64,000 nucleotides of DNA from Bacteroidota bacterium. Lineage in GTDB: Bacteria; Bacteroidota; Bacteroidia; Flavobacteriales; Weeksellaceae. Shown piece by piece: positions 32,996 through 41,979 of this stretch. Position numbers and translations under genes: made by a program. Position 1 is the stretch's first letter. Each line of letters opens with the position of its first letter. The notes under the pieces were generated by a model, which was not told the DNA's origin, did no database searches, and worked only from the letters and a program-made list of their open reading frames with translations. The stretch is taken from contig JAEWOR010000054.1 in the NCBI GenBank assembly GCA_023399595.1, forward strand, positions 1-64,000. The letters are read 5' to 3'.

Positions 32996-33070
32996 TGGGT
33001 CCTGAGGGATTCGAACCCCCGACCCTCTGGGTGTAAACCAGATGCTCTGAACCAACTGAGCTAAGAACCC
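32996..33070 (-). tRNA. tRNA-Val (anticodon UAC), second copy
   Basis: This 75-nt gene is identical to the att-site copy except for the covarying pair in the T-stem (GGGGG/CCCTC). It lies 32 bases upstream of the other copy in the same direction, so the two are probably co-transcribed. The anticodon is TAC. Confidence 0.95.
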
Positions 33071-33114
33071 TCTTTAGAGATGTTTTCTCGTTTTGAGTGG
33101 TGCAAATATACAAC

Positions 33115-34362
33115 TTATTGCTTTATCTCCAAATTTTTTTCTAAAAATTCTCCAACAACAAAGTTACTTCCTCCAATAAATATCAATTCTCCTTCCTTGC
33201 AATTTTCTTTTGCTTTTAAATATCCGCTTTGTACATCATTGAAAATCTGATATTTCAGATTTGCATACCTCATCATTTCTTCATATTCCTGTGGATTTCT
33301 TCCTCTTGCAATTGATGGTTTTACAAAATAAAAATTTTCTAATTCTGGAAGCAATTGTATCACTTCATCTATTTTTTTATCATTTACAAAACCTAAAACA
33401 ATATGTTTTCTTTGTGGATATTCTGAAAGTTGTTGAAAAACCAATTCCAAACCTGCTTGGTTATGTCCCGTATCGCAAATGGTAAGCGGATTCTTGGAAA
33501 ACTCGAACCAACGGCCTATAAAGCCAGTGTTTTTATGAACATTTAAAAGTGCTTTTTCTACATTTTCATCAGTAATTGTAATATTTTGCAAGCGAAGTTC
33601 TTCCACCAAAGCTTTTACCACTTTAATATTCTTTTTCTGATAATTCCCTTTTAAATCAGATTGTAAACGCGTTTCTAATAACGAAGCATCAATATAAGAA
33701 GCACCAACTTCATGAGCTTTCTTTTCAATGATATTTTTTACAACTTCATTTTCATCACCAGAAATTATAGAAATTCCTTTTTTAACAATCCCTGCTTTTT
33801 CTTGGGCAATTTCCTCAATGGTGTTCCCTAAAATATTCATGTGGTCCATTTCCACATTGGTAATGGCAGAAACAATAGGACTAATAATATTCGTAGAATC
33901 TAATCTACCACCTAAACCTACTTCAATTATCGCAAAATCAACATTTTGTTGCTTAAAATATTCAAAAGCCATAATGGTGGTAAATTCAAAAAAAGAAGGC
34001 TGAATATCTGTTGGTAAAGTTTTTTGAAGTTTTTTGATAAAATTGAAAACAAACTCAGGGTCTGCATTTTTTCCATTTACCTTAATTCTCTCTGTAAAAT
34101 CTATTAAATGCGGAGAATTATAAAGCCCCACTTTGTAGCCTTGTTCTTGTAAAACCGAGGCCAACATATTACTTGTAGATCCTTTACCATTGGTCCCTCC
34201 AATATGAATCATTTTTAACGAATCTTGAGGGTTTCCAAAAAATGCACAAAGCTTTTCAATATTACCTAAACCAGGTTTGTAGGCCTTTTGTCCATCTAAT
34301 TGATAGTTAGGAGCTTGTTCAAAAAGCCAATTTATAGCATTTTTATAATCTAATGAATCCAT
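33115..34362 (-). CDS. folC: Folylpolyglutamate synthase / dihydrofolate synthase
   Basis: The 415-residue Mur-ligase-type enzyme has the ATP loop IHIGGTNGKGSTSNM (about 50-64), SPHLIDFTERIKVNG and EVGLGGRLDSTNII, then ITNVEMDHMNILG. It joins dihydropteroate or folates to glutamate in the cytosol. The length is normal. It lies directly upstream of the tRNA-Val pair on the same strand. Confidence 0.93.
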   Translation of the reverse strand: MDSLDYKNAINWLFEQAPNYQLDGQKAYKPGLGNIEKLCAFFGNPQDSLKMIHIGGTNGKGSTSNMLASVLQEQGYKVGLYNSPHLIDFTERIKVNGKNADPEFVFNFIKKLQKTLPTDIQPSFFEFTTIMAFEYFKQQNVDFAIIEVGLGGRLDSTNIISPIVSAITNVEMDHMNILGNTIEEIAQEKAGIVKKGISIISGDENEVVKNIIEKKAHEVGASYIDASLLETRLQSDLKGNYQKKNIKVVKALVEELRLQNITITDENVEKALLNVHKNTGFIGRWFEFSKNPLTICDTGHNQAGLELVFQQLSEYPQRKHIVLGFVNDKKIDEVIQLLPELENFYFVKPSIARGRNPQEYEEMMRYANLKYQIFNDVQSGYLKAKENCKEGELIFIGGSNFVVGEFLEKNLEIKQ

Positions 34363-34475
34363 TTATTTTTCTATTGAAAGGCAAAATTCTCAAAAAAGTA
34401 TTTAAAAAGAAAAAAATAATAGATAATCTTGTAACAATTTAATATTGCAAACGTCTTATTTCTTAAATTTCAATT

Positions 34476-35810
34476 ATGAAAAAACTTGTGTTATCTATCT
34501 TTATTTTCTGTATTTCTATTGGTTTACAGGCTCAAAAAAAATGGACATTACAGGAATGTGTAGATTATGCTGTTAAAAATAATTTACAAATTATACAGAA
34601 TGAAATTTCTAAAAAAAACCAAGATATCAATCTTAAAATCTCAAAAAGAGAATATCTACCTTCTGTTTCTGCGAATGTTGGTAACTCCGTAAGTTTTGGA
34701 CAGGCTTCTTTAGGAACCGGAAGTATTAGAAACGATAGATTTAGCAATAATGCGAATTTAGGCGCAGATATTTTGGTGTTCAATAATGGAAGACTAGACA
34801 AGCAAGTTAGAAAAGTAGCTTACGATGTTGAAGCGAGCCAATACGATGTTGAAACTATTAAAAATGACATCTCCCTTCAAATTGCACAACAATATTTGAA
34901 TATTTTGCTTAATAAGGAAATAGAAAAAATATCTAAAAGCGCATTAGAAAACGCTCAAAAACAATACGACAGAGCAAAAATAACAACGGAGGTAGGAACA
35001 ACAGCTCAAACGGTTTTAGCAGAGGCTGCTTCTGCTTTAGCAAGAGAAAAACAAAACCTTAAAACATCCGAAATCAACACTGCAAGAAATTTATTTGCAT
35101 TAGCGCAATTGCTTCAACTTTCCAATTATGAAAATTTTGATGTGGAGGAAGTTCCTGTTGATGATTCAATGTTAAGCTCAAATTTGGGAAATGTAAATGA
35201 TGTTTTAGACTACGCCTACACTAATCAGCCACAAGTAAAAGCTGCTGAAAGCAGAATAAAAGCCGCCGAAACCCAAACAATAGTTACAAAAACAGCATTT
35301 TGGCCGACAGTAACCGCAAATGCAGGAATTGGTAGTTTTTATAACAATTTATTGAGTAAGGATGCAATAACTTCTGAAAACGAAAGAACATTTTTCCAGC
35401 AATACAAAGATAATTTTGGACAAAATTTAGGTTTATCTGTAAATATTCCAATATTTAATAAAGGAATTACCAAGCTTCAAGTGGATCAATCCAAATTGAA
35501 TGAAGAGCTTGCAAAAAACTCTTTAGAACAACAAAAACAAAGCGTTAGGCAAAATGTGCAAAAAGCCAAATTTGATGCAGATGCTAATTATGAAATTTAT
35601 TTAGCTTCATTGGAAACCGCTAAAAGCACACAACTGTCTTTAGATTTTGCAGAAAAAAGTTATACAGCAGGAAGAACAACAATATTTGATCTGAATGTTG
35701 CCAGAAACAATTACGCCAATGCACAAGGATCTGTAGCACAAGCAAAATATAATTATTTATTCAGCGTTAAATTGTTAAACTTCTACGCTGGAATACCGAT
35801 TACGTTATAA
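34476..35810 (+). CDS. TolC-family outer membrane efflux protein
   Basis: The 444-residue protein has a signal peptide (VLSIFIFCISIGLQAQ) and the start typical of the family (KWTLQECVDYAVKNNLQI). It then shows two long coiled-coil halves with Ala/Gln/Lys-rich helices, ending in FSVKLLNFYAGIPITL. It forms a trimeric outer-membrane channel for export or efflux. No inner-membrane pump or adaptor gene is adjacent, so the partner is unknown. The SprT-like gene starts at the base after its stop. Confidence 0.88.
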   Translation: MKKLVLSIFIFCISIGLQAQKKWTLQECVDYAVKNNLQIIQNEISKKNQDINLKISKREYLPSVSANVGNSVSFGQASLGTGSIRNDRFSNNANLGADILVFNNGRLDKQVRKVAYDVEASQYDVETIKNDISLQIAQQYLNILLNKEIEKISKSALENAQKQYDRAKITTEVGTTAQTVLAEAASALAREKQNLKTSEINTARNLFALAQLLQLSNYENFDVEEVPVDDSMLSSNLGNVNDVLDYAYTNQPQVKAAESRIKAAETQTIVTKTAFWPTVTANAGIGSFYNNLLSKDAITSENERTFFQQYKDNFGQNLGLSVNIPIFNKGITKLQVDQSKLNEELAKNSLEQQKQSVRQNVQKAKFDADANYEIYLASLETAKSTQLSLDFAEKSYTAGRTTIFDLNVARNNYANAQGSVAQAKYNYLFSVKLLNFYAGIPITL

Positions 35811-36401
35811 ATGTCTGTACAAAATTTAGAAAAATACTTACCCGAAAACAGTTTACCTTATCTTAAGGATTGGTTTTCAAGCTATTTTATTCACATAAAA
35901 ATTACAAGAGAGCGAAGTTCAAAATTAGGTGATTACAGAAAGAAAACAGATGGCAGCCATGAAATTACCATTAATTCTACCTTAGAACCTCAGCTTTTTT
36001 TCTTTGTTCTTACCCATGAGTTAGCTCATCTTATCGCATTTGAAACTTATGGCAGAAGAATTTCTCCTCATGGACAAGAATGGAAACTGACTTTCGCAAA
36101 AATGATTATCGAAAGTTTAACCGTTTACAAAGAAGATTTACAGCCCATTCTTGTAAAGTTTGCAAAATCGCCAAAGGCTAATTTTATGTCTAGCACAGAC
36201 TTGGTAAGATACTTTCACATCAAAGAAGAAGATAATGATGAGAATTTTGTAGAAGAGCTTTTAGTAGGAGATTTCTTTATGTACCAGAAGCAACAATATG
36301 TATTAGAAGCTCAACTTAAAAAAAACTATCTTTGTAAAAATGTTTCCACGGGAAGAAAATACAGTTTCAAACCGTTGGCGAGAGTAGAAAAATGTAGATA
36401 A
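35811..36401 (+). CDS. SprT-like zinc metallopeptidase domain protein
   Basis: The 196-residue protein has the zinc signature HELAH (LTHELAHLIAFETYG, about 75-79) and a second His in SPHGQEW, as in SprT/Spartan-like domains. A later Cys (YLCKNVS) may belong to a zinc ribbon. It is cytosolic. The ATG follows the tolC-like stop without a gap, and manC begins 2 bases after it, which indicates one transcript. Confidence 0.82.
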   Translation: MSVQNLEKYLPENSLPYLKDWFSSYFIHIKITRERSSKLGDYRKKTDGSHEITINSTLEPQLFFFVLTHELAHLIAFETYGRRISPHGQEWKLTFAKMIIESLTVYKEDLQPILVKFAKSPKANFMSSTDLVRYFHIKEEDNDENFVEELLVGDFFMYQKQQYVLEAQLKKNYLCKNVSTGRKYSFKPLARVEKCR

Positions 36402-36403
36402 AC

Positions 36404-37483
36404 ATGTCAAAATCAAATCAATACTGTGTGATAATGGCTGGTGGAATCGGAAGCCGATTTTGGCCAATAAGCACTCAAAAATTTCCAAAACAGTTTCAAG
36501 ATATTTTAGGCGTTGGTAGAACAATGATACAGCAAACTTATGACCGTATTAGCAAGATTATTCCTAACGAGAATATTTTTGTTATTACCAATAAAGAATA
36601 TGTAGCTCTTTCTCAACATCAGCTGCCAGAGCTTCCTACAGAAAATATTGTGGGCGAACCTCTTATGAAGAATACAGCGGCTTGTAATCTGTATATGGTT
36701 AATAAAATTGCAGAAATTAATCCTAATGCAATGATGATTGTTTTGCCAGCAGATCATCTTATTTTAAAAGAACAAACCTTCTTGGATAAAGTAGAATTTG
36801 CATTTAAAACCGTTTCCGAAAAGGATTATTTGGTGACGCTAGGAATTACTCCTACTCGACCTGATACCGGTTATGGATACATTCAGTTTGATGAAAAAAA
36901 GAACGAAGATCTTCATAAAGTTATTTCGTTTACGGAAAAACCTATTTTAGAAATTGCTAAAACTTTTCTAGAAAGTGGAGATTTCTTATGGAATGCAGGA
37001 ATTTTTGTTTGGAGCACCAAAAGTATTCAAAAAGCGTTTACAAAATATCTTCCAGAAATGATGCAGCATTTTACTTCTTGCGAGTATAATTCTGAAAAAG
37101 AAAACCATTGCATTGAAGTTATTTATCCTAAACTTCAAAAGATTTCTATAGACAACGGAATTTTGGAGAAAGCCAAAAATGTTTACGTTATTCCAGCAGA
37201 TTTGGGATGGAGCGATGTAGGAACTTGGACTTCCGTTTATGAAAATACCTACAAAGACGAAAACGAAAATAGCATTGGTTCTAAATTTGTATTAACCTAC
37301 AACTCCAAAGGAAATATTATTAGAGTAAAAAACAATAAAGCTGTAGTAATAGACGGTTTAGAGAATTTTATTATTGTAGATACTGATAAAGCCTTGCTAA
37401 TTTGTCCAAGAGATAATGACCAGCTGATAAAAGACTACGTAATGGATTTGAAAAACACCAAAAAAGGAGATAAATTCATCTAA
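36404..37483 (+). CDS. manC: Mannose-1-phosphate guanylyltransferase
   Basis: The 359-residue nucleotidyltransferase has the signature VIMAGGIGSRFWPISTQKFP with KQF (about 9-30), DHLILKE and FTEKP, then WNAGIFVW. It makes GDP-mannose from mannose-1-phosphate and GTP for surface polysaccharides. The C-terminal isomerase domain of bifunctional enzymes is absent, as in most Bacteroidota. It is the third gene of the run started at 34476. Confidence 0.92.
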   Translation: MSKSNQYCVIMAGGIGSRFWPISTQKFPKQFQDILGVGRTMIQQTYDRISKIIPNENIFVITNKEYVALSQHQLPELPTENIVGEPLMKNTAACNLYMVNKIAEINPNAMMIVLPADHLILKEQTFLDKVEFAFKTVSEKDYLVTLGITPTRPDTGYGYIQFDEKKNEDLHKVISFTEKPILEIAKTFLESGDFLWNAGIFVWSTKSIQKAFTKYLPEMMQHFTSCEYNSEKENHCIEVIYPKLQKISIDNGILEKAKNVYVIPADLGWSDVGTWTSVYENTYKDENENSIGSKFVLTYNSKGNIIRVKNNKAVVIDGLENFIIVDTDKALLICPRDNDQLIKDYVMDLKNTKKGDKFI

Positions 37484-37506
37484 TCAATCGATTTACACTA
37501 TTTAAG

Positions 37507-38181
37507 ATGTTAAAATTCAAAATCTTTCCCATTTTTGCAGTTTGTTTAAGCATGAATTTCTTTGCACAAGAGAAAAACTTTTTTTCAAGTGAAGAAAACA
37601 TTCTTAAAAATGTAATCCCCAATGAAAAACTTGATTTTTGGGTATTAATACACAACAATTACGGTAAAAATCGTGAGGTAAAACTTACTGGAAATAAAAA
37701 AGATTTTGAAAATCAAACTTCAGGATTCAACCTATCTCCTAACGAAAATTCCTTTTTTTATATCGTTTACAGCAAAGGCGGAAAACTTAGTTATATAACA
37801 AGTTTAGAAGATTTAAAACCTTTTATTGGCAAAGCAGATAATTATCAAGAAGCTGCTCTTTTAGGCATTACAGATGGTTACAGAATTGATTATGAGTTTA
37901 AAAACATTGCAGGAAATTACCATGAAGACGTCTCTAATTATTATTTAGATTTAAGTAAAGTTACTTCAAGGGATTGTCCTTACGCGAAAACTCATTTTAC
38001 ACTTACTGTAGATAAAAAAACGGGGAGCGTTTCTAATATTAAAGACAATGGAGCTTATTCTGAAATCTATAAAAAAGATTGCAAAAATAATCCTCGACTC
38101 AAGAAATTAAATGAGGAGTATAAAGCACAACAAGAACAGGAAAAAGAAAGGCTTAATCCGACTAAGAAAAGAAGAAGATAA
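37507..38181 (+). CDS. Exported protein of unknown function, 224 aa
   Basis: A signal peptide (IFPIFAVCLSMNFFAQ) precedes a mature domain with ENSFFYIVYSKGGKLSYITS, AALLGITDGYRIDYEF and a Lys/Arg/Glu-rich tail (QQEQEKERLNPTKKRRR). No family is recognised. It lies 23 bases after manC and converges with bcp. Confidence 0.65.
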   Translation: MLKFKIFPIFAVCLSMNFFAQEKNFFSSEENILKNVIPNEKLDFWVLIHNNYGKNREVKLTGNKKDFENQTSGFNLSPNENSFFYIVYSKGGKLSYITSLEDLKPFIGKADNYQEAALLGITDGYRIDYEFKNIAGNYHEDVSNYYLDLSKVTSRDCPYAKTHFTLTVDKKTGSVSNIKDNGAYSEIYKKDCKNNPRLKKLNEEYKAQQEQEKERLNPTKKRRR

Positions 38182-38184
38182 ATC

Positions 38185-38637
38185 TTATTTCTCCTCTAAA
38201 ATTTGTTGAGCAGCAGTTTTGGAAGTCACTTTTTCAATAACTCGTGTACAAATTCCTTCTTTATCGAAAATAAAGGTGGTACGAACAATTCCCATATAGG
38301 TTTTTCCAAAGTTTTTTTTCTCTTGCCAAACTCCAAATTTCTCCACAACTTCTTTATTTTCATCTGCTAACAAATCATATGGAAAGCTGAATTTTGTATG
38401 GAAATTTTTCTGTTTTTTTTCTGTATCTGCGCTTATTCCTAGCAATTGATAACCTGCTTTTTCTAAATCAGAATAGTTATCGCTTAGGTTACAAGCCTCA
38501 ATAGTACATGTTGGAGTGCTGGCTTGAGGATAAAAGAAAACTACAAGCTTCTTTCCTAAGAAATCTGAAGAAGAAATTTCTTTTCCATCCTGATTTTTTC
38601 CTGTAAATTCTGGTAACTTTTCGCCAACTTTCAACAT
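38185..38637 (-). CDS. bcp: Thioredoxin-dependent peroxiredoxin (Bcp/PrxQ)
   Basis: The 150-residue protein has the PrxQ core (KLVVFFYPQASTPTCTIEAC), with the peroxidatic Cys in PTC and a resolving Cys five residues later, and GISADTEKKQKNFHTKF. It reduces hydroperoxides using thioredoxin. It is divergent from nth, with 32 bases between the starts. Confidence 0.93.
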   Translation of the reverse strand: MLKVGEKLPEFTGKNQDGKEISSSDFLGKKLVVFFYPQASTPTCTIEACNLSDNYSDLEKAGYQLLGISADTEKKQKNFHTKFSFPYDLLADENKEVVEKFGVWQEKKNFGKTYMGIVRTTFIFDKEGICTRVIEKVTSKTAAQQILEEK

Positions 38638-38669
38638 AATCTTTATTTTTGTTCAAATTTACGGGTAAA

Positions 38670-39290
38670 ATGACAAAAAAACAAAGAGCAGAACTTGTAC
38701 AGATCGAATTAGAAAAATTATATCCCGAAGTTCCTATTCCTTTAGATCATATGGATCCTTATACTTTGATGGTTGCTGTGGCACTTTCTGCTCAAACAAC
38801 CGATAAAAAAGTCAATCAGGTTACACCGGATCTTTTTGCTGTAGCAGGAACACCGCAAAGAATGGCAAAATTGGAAGAATATCAAATTAAAGAACTCATC
38901 AAAGAAATCGGGCTTTCCAACACAAAAGCCAAGAATTTGAAGAAAATGGCCGAACTCTTATTAGAAAGACATCATGGTGTAGTGCCACAAACGTATGAAG
39001 AACTGGAAGCTTTACCTGGAGTGGGACACAAAACAGCTTCTGTAGTGATGAGTCAAGCTTTTGGATATCCTGCATTTCCCGTAGATACCCATATTCATCG
39101 TTTGATGACTCAATGGAAATTGACTTCAGGTAAAAATGTAATGGAAACAGAAAAGGATGCAAAATCAATTTTTCCTAGGGATAAATGGAACAAACTCCAT
39201 TTACAAATTATCTTCTACGGAAGAGAATATTCTCCCGCAAGAGGAAAAGGCGATAAAGATTTTATAACGAAAATGATGTTTGAAAAATAA
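38670..39290 (+). CDS. nth: Endonuclease III, lacking the iron-sulfur cluster cysteines
   Basis: The base-excision glycosylase/lyase has a helix-hairpin-helix with catalytic Lys (LEALPGVGHKTASVVMSQAF) and the Asp in FPVDTHIHRL. I used ATG 38670 (MTKKQRAEL, 206 residues), because the extra 7 residues from an upstream start do not fit the family. After IIFYGREYSPARGKGDKDF the protein ends without any Cys, so the usual C-terminal 4Fe-4S loop is missing. Confidence 0.9.
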   Translation: MTKKQRAELVQIELEKLYPEVPIPLDHMDPYTLMVAVALSAQTTDKKVNQVTPDLFAVAGTPQRMAKLEEYQIKELIKEIGLSNTKAKNLKKMAELLLERHHGVVPQTYEELEALPGVGHKTASVVMSQAFGYPAFPVDTHIHRLMTQWKLTSGKNVMETEKDAKSIFPRDKWNKLHLQIIFYGREYSPARGKGDKDFITKMMFEK

Positions 39291-39327
39291 ACCAAACGGG
39301 CGCGGCAAAGCCGCGCCCGTTTGGTTT
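39289..39327. terminator. Perfect 18-bp GC-rich hairpin between convergent genes
   Basis: The arms (39289-39306 and 39310-39327) are perfectly complementary with an AAA loop. The core is GGGCGCGGC/GCCGCGCCC, strikingly GC-rich here. It separates nth and the DUF885 gene and could terminate both. It overlaps the last bases of nth (stop ends 39290). Confidence 0.75.
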
Positions 39328-39341
39328 CCAATCCTTTAAAA

Positions 39342-41138
39342 TTATTTCTGACGTTCGGCCCAATTTTTCATTTTTCGGTTCAAAATATCTAAAGGTAAAC
39401 AACCCTGACTTAAAACTTCATCGTGAAAACTTGCTAAACTAAATTTTGCTCCGAGTTGTTTTTGATATTGATCTCTCAACTCACGAATTCTTAAAGCACC
39501 AATTTTATATCCTAAAGCTTGTCCCGGCATAGCCATATATCTTTCAACTTCAGCAGTAGCTCCAGCTTCATCATAAGCTACATTTTTAAGAAAATATTGT
39601 ATCGCTTGTTCTCTTGTCATTTTCCCAGAATGGATTTCAGTATCTATTACAAGACGTACAGCTCTTAACATTTGATCGCTTAAATAGCCCATTTTCTGAT
39701 AAGGATCTGTGTATAAACCAAACTCAGGACCCAAAGTTTCACAATAATGAGCCCATCCTTCACCATAAGCTCCAAACCATCCAAAACGCATAAACTTAGG
39801 AAGTTTTTCATTTTCTTGTTGCAATGAAACTTGATAATGATGCCCTGGAATAGCTTCATGCAAAAACAAAGATTCCATGCCAGAAGTTACATTGAATTTG
39901 TTAGGATCTGGAAGTGGCATATAGAAAATACCTGGTCTTTTACCATCTGCTGTTCCTTGTATGTATTCAGCACTTGCACTCGCTTCCCGGAATTTTTCAG
40001 TTTGTCGAATCTCAAATTTTGTTTTCGGAGTAACATTGAACATTGTCTTCAACTTAGGTTCAATCTTAGTAAGAATTGCATTAAAAGCATCAAGAACCTC
40101 TTTCGAAGTTTTATAAGGCATGGCTTTGGGATCCGTTTTTACGTGATTAATGAACTCTTCCAATGTTCCTGTAAAACTTACTTGCTGTTTCACTTTTTCC
40201 ATTTCAGATCTAAGCATGGCTACTTGTTGCAATCCTATTTTATGAATTTCATCTGGTGAAATAGTAGTGGTGGTCCAGCTTTTCGCATAATAGTCATAAA
40301 TATCTTTCCCTTTTGGTAAAGCATAATAACCATCGGTATTTCTAGCGTTTGGATAATATTCTTTTTCTAAAAACTCACCCATTTTAGTATATGCAGGAAT
40401 AATTTTCTTGCTGACTACATGTGTGTATTGCGAAGTAATTTTTTCTTTTTGAGCATCGGTAAAATTATTAGGAAACTTTTTTAGAGGTCCGTAAAAGATA
40501 TTTTTATCAAAATCGTCACTTATAATTTCTTCTGCTCTCATTTGTGGAATCATTTTAACGACTAATTTTTTCGGTAAAACAATTTTATTGGTAATTCCAT
40601 CTTTAAAATTTACAATAGCAGCATCCATCCATTCAGGGAATTTCTCCATTCTTTTCAGCCAATCATTATAATCTTTTTCTGTTTTAAATGGTTGATTTCC
40701 TTCCCCACTTCCATACAAAGGAAAACTTAATGGAAGCCCCGTAAATTGAGTAAAAGGGATATATTCGGGATGATAAGCATAAGCTTCAATTTTGTCTTTT
40801 AAGGTGTAATCTAAAACATCATACACCACTTTATCTTCATCGTTAAGGCTTTTATAATCTACTTTTGCAAGTTGTTGTTGTACCGAATTATAAAAAGCAA
40901 TTTCACTAGAAATAAAATCTTTATCAATATTTATGGGAAGTTGATCATTATACCTATAATCTCCTTGTGTGGTAGCTTCTAGAGGATAAAGTTTTAGATA
41001 CTGCTCATAATAATTGCCCGCAATAGAATCTAAATCTATTGGCGTAACTTTCGTAATTGGGGTATCAGATTTTTTACAAGAACTTACACTTAGTACAGAA
41101 AAAAGTCCTACAGCGCATATATAAATAAATTTCTTCAT
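39342..41138 (-). CDS. DUF885 family lipoprotein (metallopeptidase-like)
   Basis: This protein of about 598 residues starts at ATG 41138, with lipobox SVSSC (Cys 21) after the signal. The body is DUF885: LDYTLKDKIEAYAYHPEYIP, FLHEAIPGHHYQVSLQQENE (an HExxxGHH-like zinc motif), FGAYGEGWAHYCETLG and MPGQALGYKIGALRIRELRD. Family members are thought to be zinc-dependent peptidases in the periplasm, with substrates mostly unknown. An in-frame ATG at 41156 is less likely because it adds residues before the signal peptide. Confidence 0.88.
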   Translation of the reverse strand: MKKFIYICAVGLFSVLSVSSCKKSDTPITKVTPIDLDSIAGNYYEQYLKLYPLEATTQGDYRYNDQLPINIDKDFISSEIAFYNSVQQQLAKVDYKSLNDEDKVVYDVLDYTLKDKIEAYAYHPEYIPFTQFTGLPLSFPLYGSGEGNQPFKTEKDYNDWLKRMEKFPEWMDAAIVNFKDGITNKIVLPKKLVVKMIPQMRAEEIISDDFDKNIFYGPLKKFPNNFTDAQKEKITSQYTHVVSKKIIPAYTKMGEFLEKEYYPNARNTDGYYALPKGKDIYDYYAKSWTTTTISPDEIHKIGLQQVAMLRSEMEKVKQQVSFTGTLEEFINHVKTDPKAMPYKTSKEVLDAFNAILTKIEPKLKTMFNVTPKTKFEIRQTEKFREASASAEYIQGTADGKRPGIFYMPLPDPNKFNVTSGMESLFLHEAIPGHHYQVSLQQENEKLPKFMRFGWFGAYGEGWAHYCETLGPEFGLYTDPYQKMGYLSDQMLRAVRLVIDTEIHSGKMTREQAIQYFLKNVAYDEAGATAEVERYMAMPGQALGYKIGALRIRELRDQYQKQLGAKFSLASFHDEVLSQGCLPLDILNRKMKNWAERQK

Positions 41139-41315
41139 TCTAATAATATTTATCAAAGCAAAAATAGGTATTCTAAAAATAATTGTTAAAACATTTTCGT
41201 ATCCTTTATACTATATTTTTAGTGGAAAATGTAGAAATTCTCCATAACAGTATAGCGCTGCAATAAATAAATAAAAATATTTATCAAATTATATAACACA
41301 ATTGAATCAATTTTT

Positions 41316-41323
41316 TATCTTTG
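41316..41323 (+). promoter_or_regulatory. -7 promoter element
   Basis: TATCTTTG matches TAnnTTTG, about 45 bases upstream of the start at 41368. A clear -33 TTG at the right distance is not seen. Confidence 0.4.
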
Positions 41324-41367
41324 TTGTAAACGATAATTAATAAATATTCACTCTTTTTTATAAGAAA

Positions 41368-41829
41368 ATGAAAGGTATTTTGAAAATTTACCACCCAGAT
41401 GAAACTCTAAAATATCATCTTAAAAATACATACTGCAAAGCAGTTTATAGTAACAAACAACATTTTTTGGAAGTAGAAGTTATTACTGACGATAGTTTAG
41501 ATCATGTGGATGATGATTCTTTGCAGTATAATTTTCCTCAACTCTCTTTTAATGTTTCCGATTTCCCAATAGAAAATGATGAACTTGAGGGCAAAACAAT
41601 TCTTGTTGACGATACAGACGAAAACACTTTTACAGAAGTGAATTTGTTTGATGACGAGGAAGCTTTTATTACTGAAAACGAATTAAGTTTTAGTAAGGCA
41701 GCCGATGGTGAATTGCAATTGGTATGGTCTGGCAAAATAGATGATTTCTACACACAGTCCGACGAAGCCATTCCCTTTAAATTAAAATGCAGTTTTAAGC
41801 AAGACGAAATTGATATAGACGAAGATTAA
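41368..41829 (+). CDS. Acidic hypothetical protein, 153 aa
   Basis: A soluble, strongly acidic protein (DDSLDHVDDDSLQYNFPQLS, and many Asp/Glu to the end, DIDED). There is no signal peptide and no known motif. It is monocistronic, with its own promoter element and a terminator hairpin at 41861-41894. It looks like a conserved flavobacterial protein of unknown role. Confidence 0.65.
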   Translation: MKGILKIYHPDETLKYHLKNTYCKAVYSNKQHFLEVEVITDDSLDHVDDDSLQYNFPQLSFNVSDFPIENDELEGKTILVDDTDENTFTEVNLFDDEEAFITENELSFSKAADGELQLVWSGKIDDFYTQSDEAIPFKLKCSFKQDEIDIDED

Positions 41830-41860
41830 AGTATAAATATCAGCTTCATTTTAGTATATT

Positions 41861-41894
41861 AAATCAGACTTTTACAGGAAAAAGAGTCTGATTT
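41861..41894 (+). terminator. Intrinsic terminator
   Basis: AAATCAGACT/AGTCTGATTT form a 10-bp stem with a 14-base loop, followed by TGTTATTTTT. Confidence 0.65.
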
Positions 41895-41979
41895 TGTTAT
41901 TTTTAAGGAATTTTTATGAGCTCTTCTCATAATATTGCTTTATTTTTACCGTTTAGAAATTTAAAAAAACATCACAATA

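Noticed and set aside
32895..33113. Open frame on the minus strand across both tRNA genes
   Set aside because: It is a translation of two nearly identical tRNA genes and their spacer, with repeated residues. It is not a protein gene.
38899..39168. Reverse frame inside nth
   Set aside because: It is contained fully in a conserved gene on the other strand and has no independent support.
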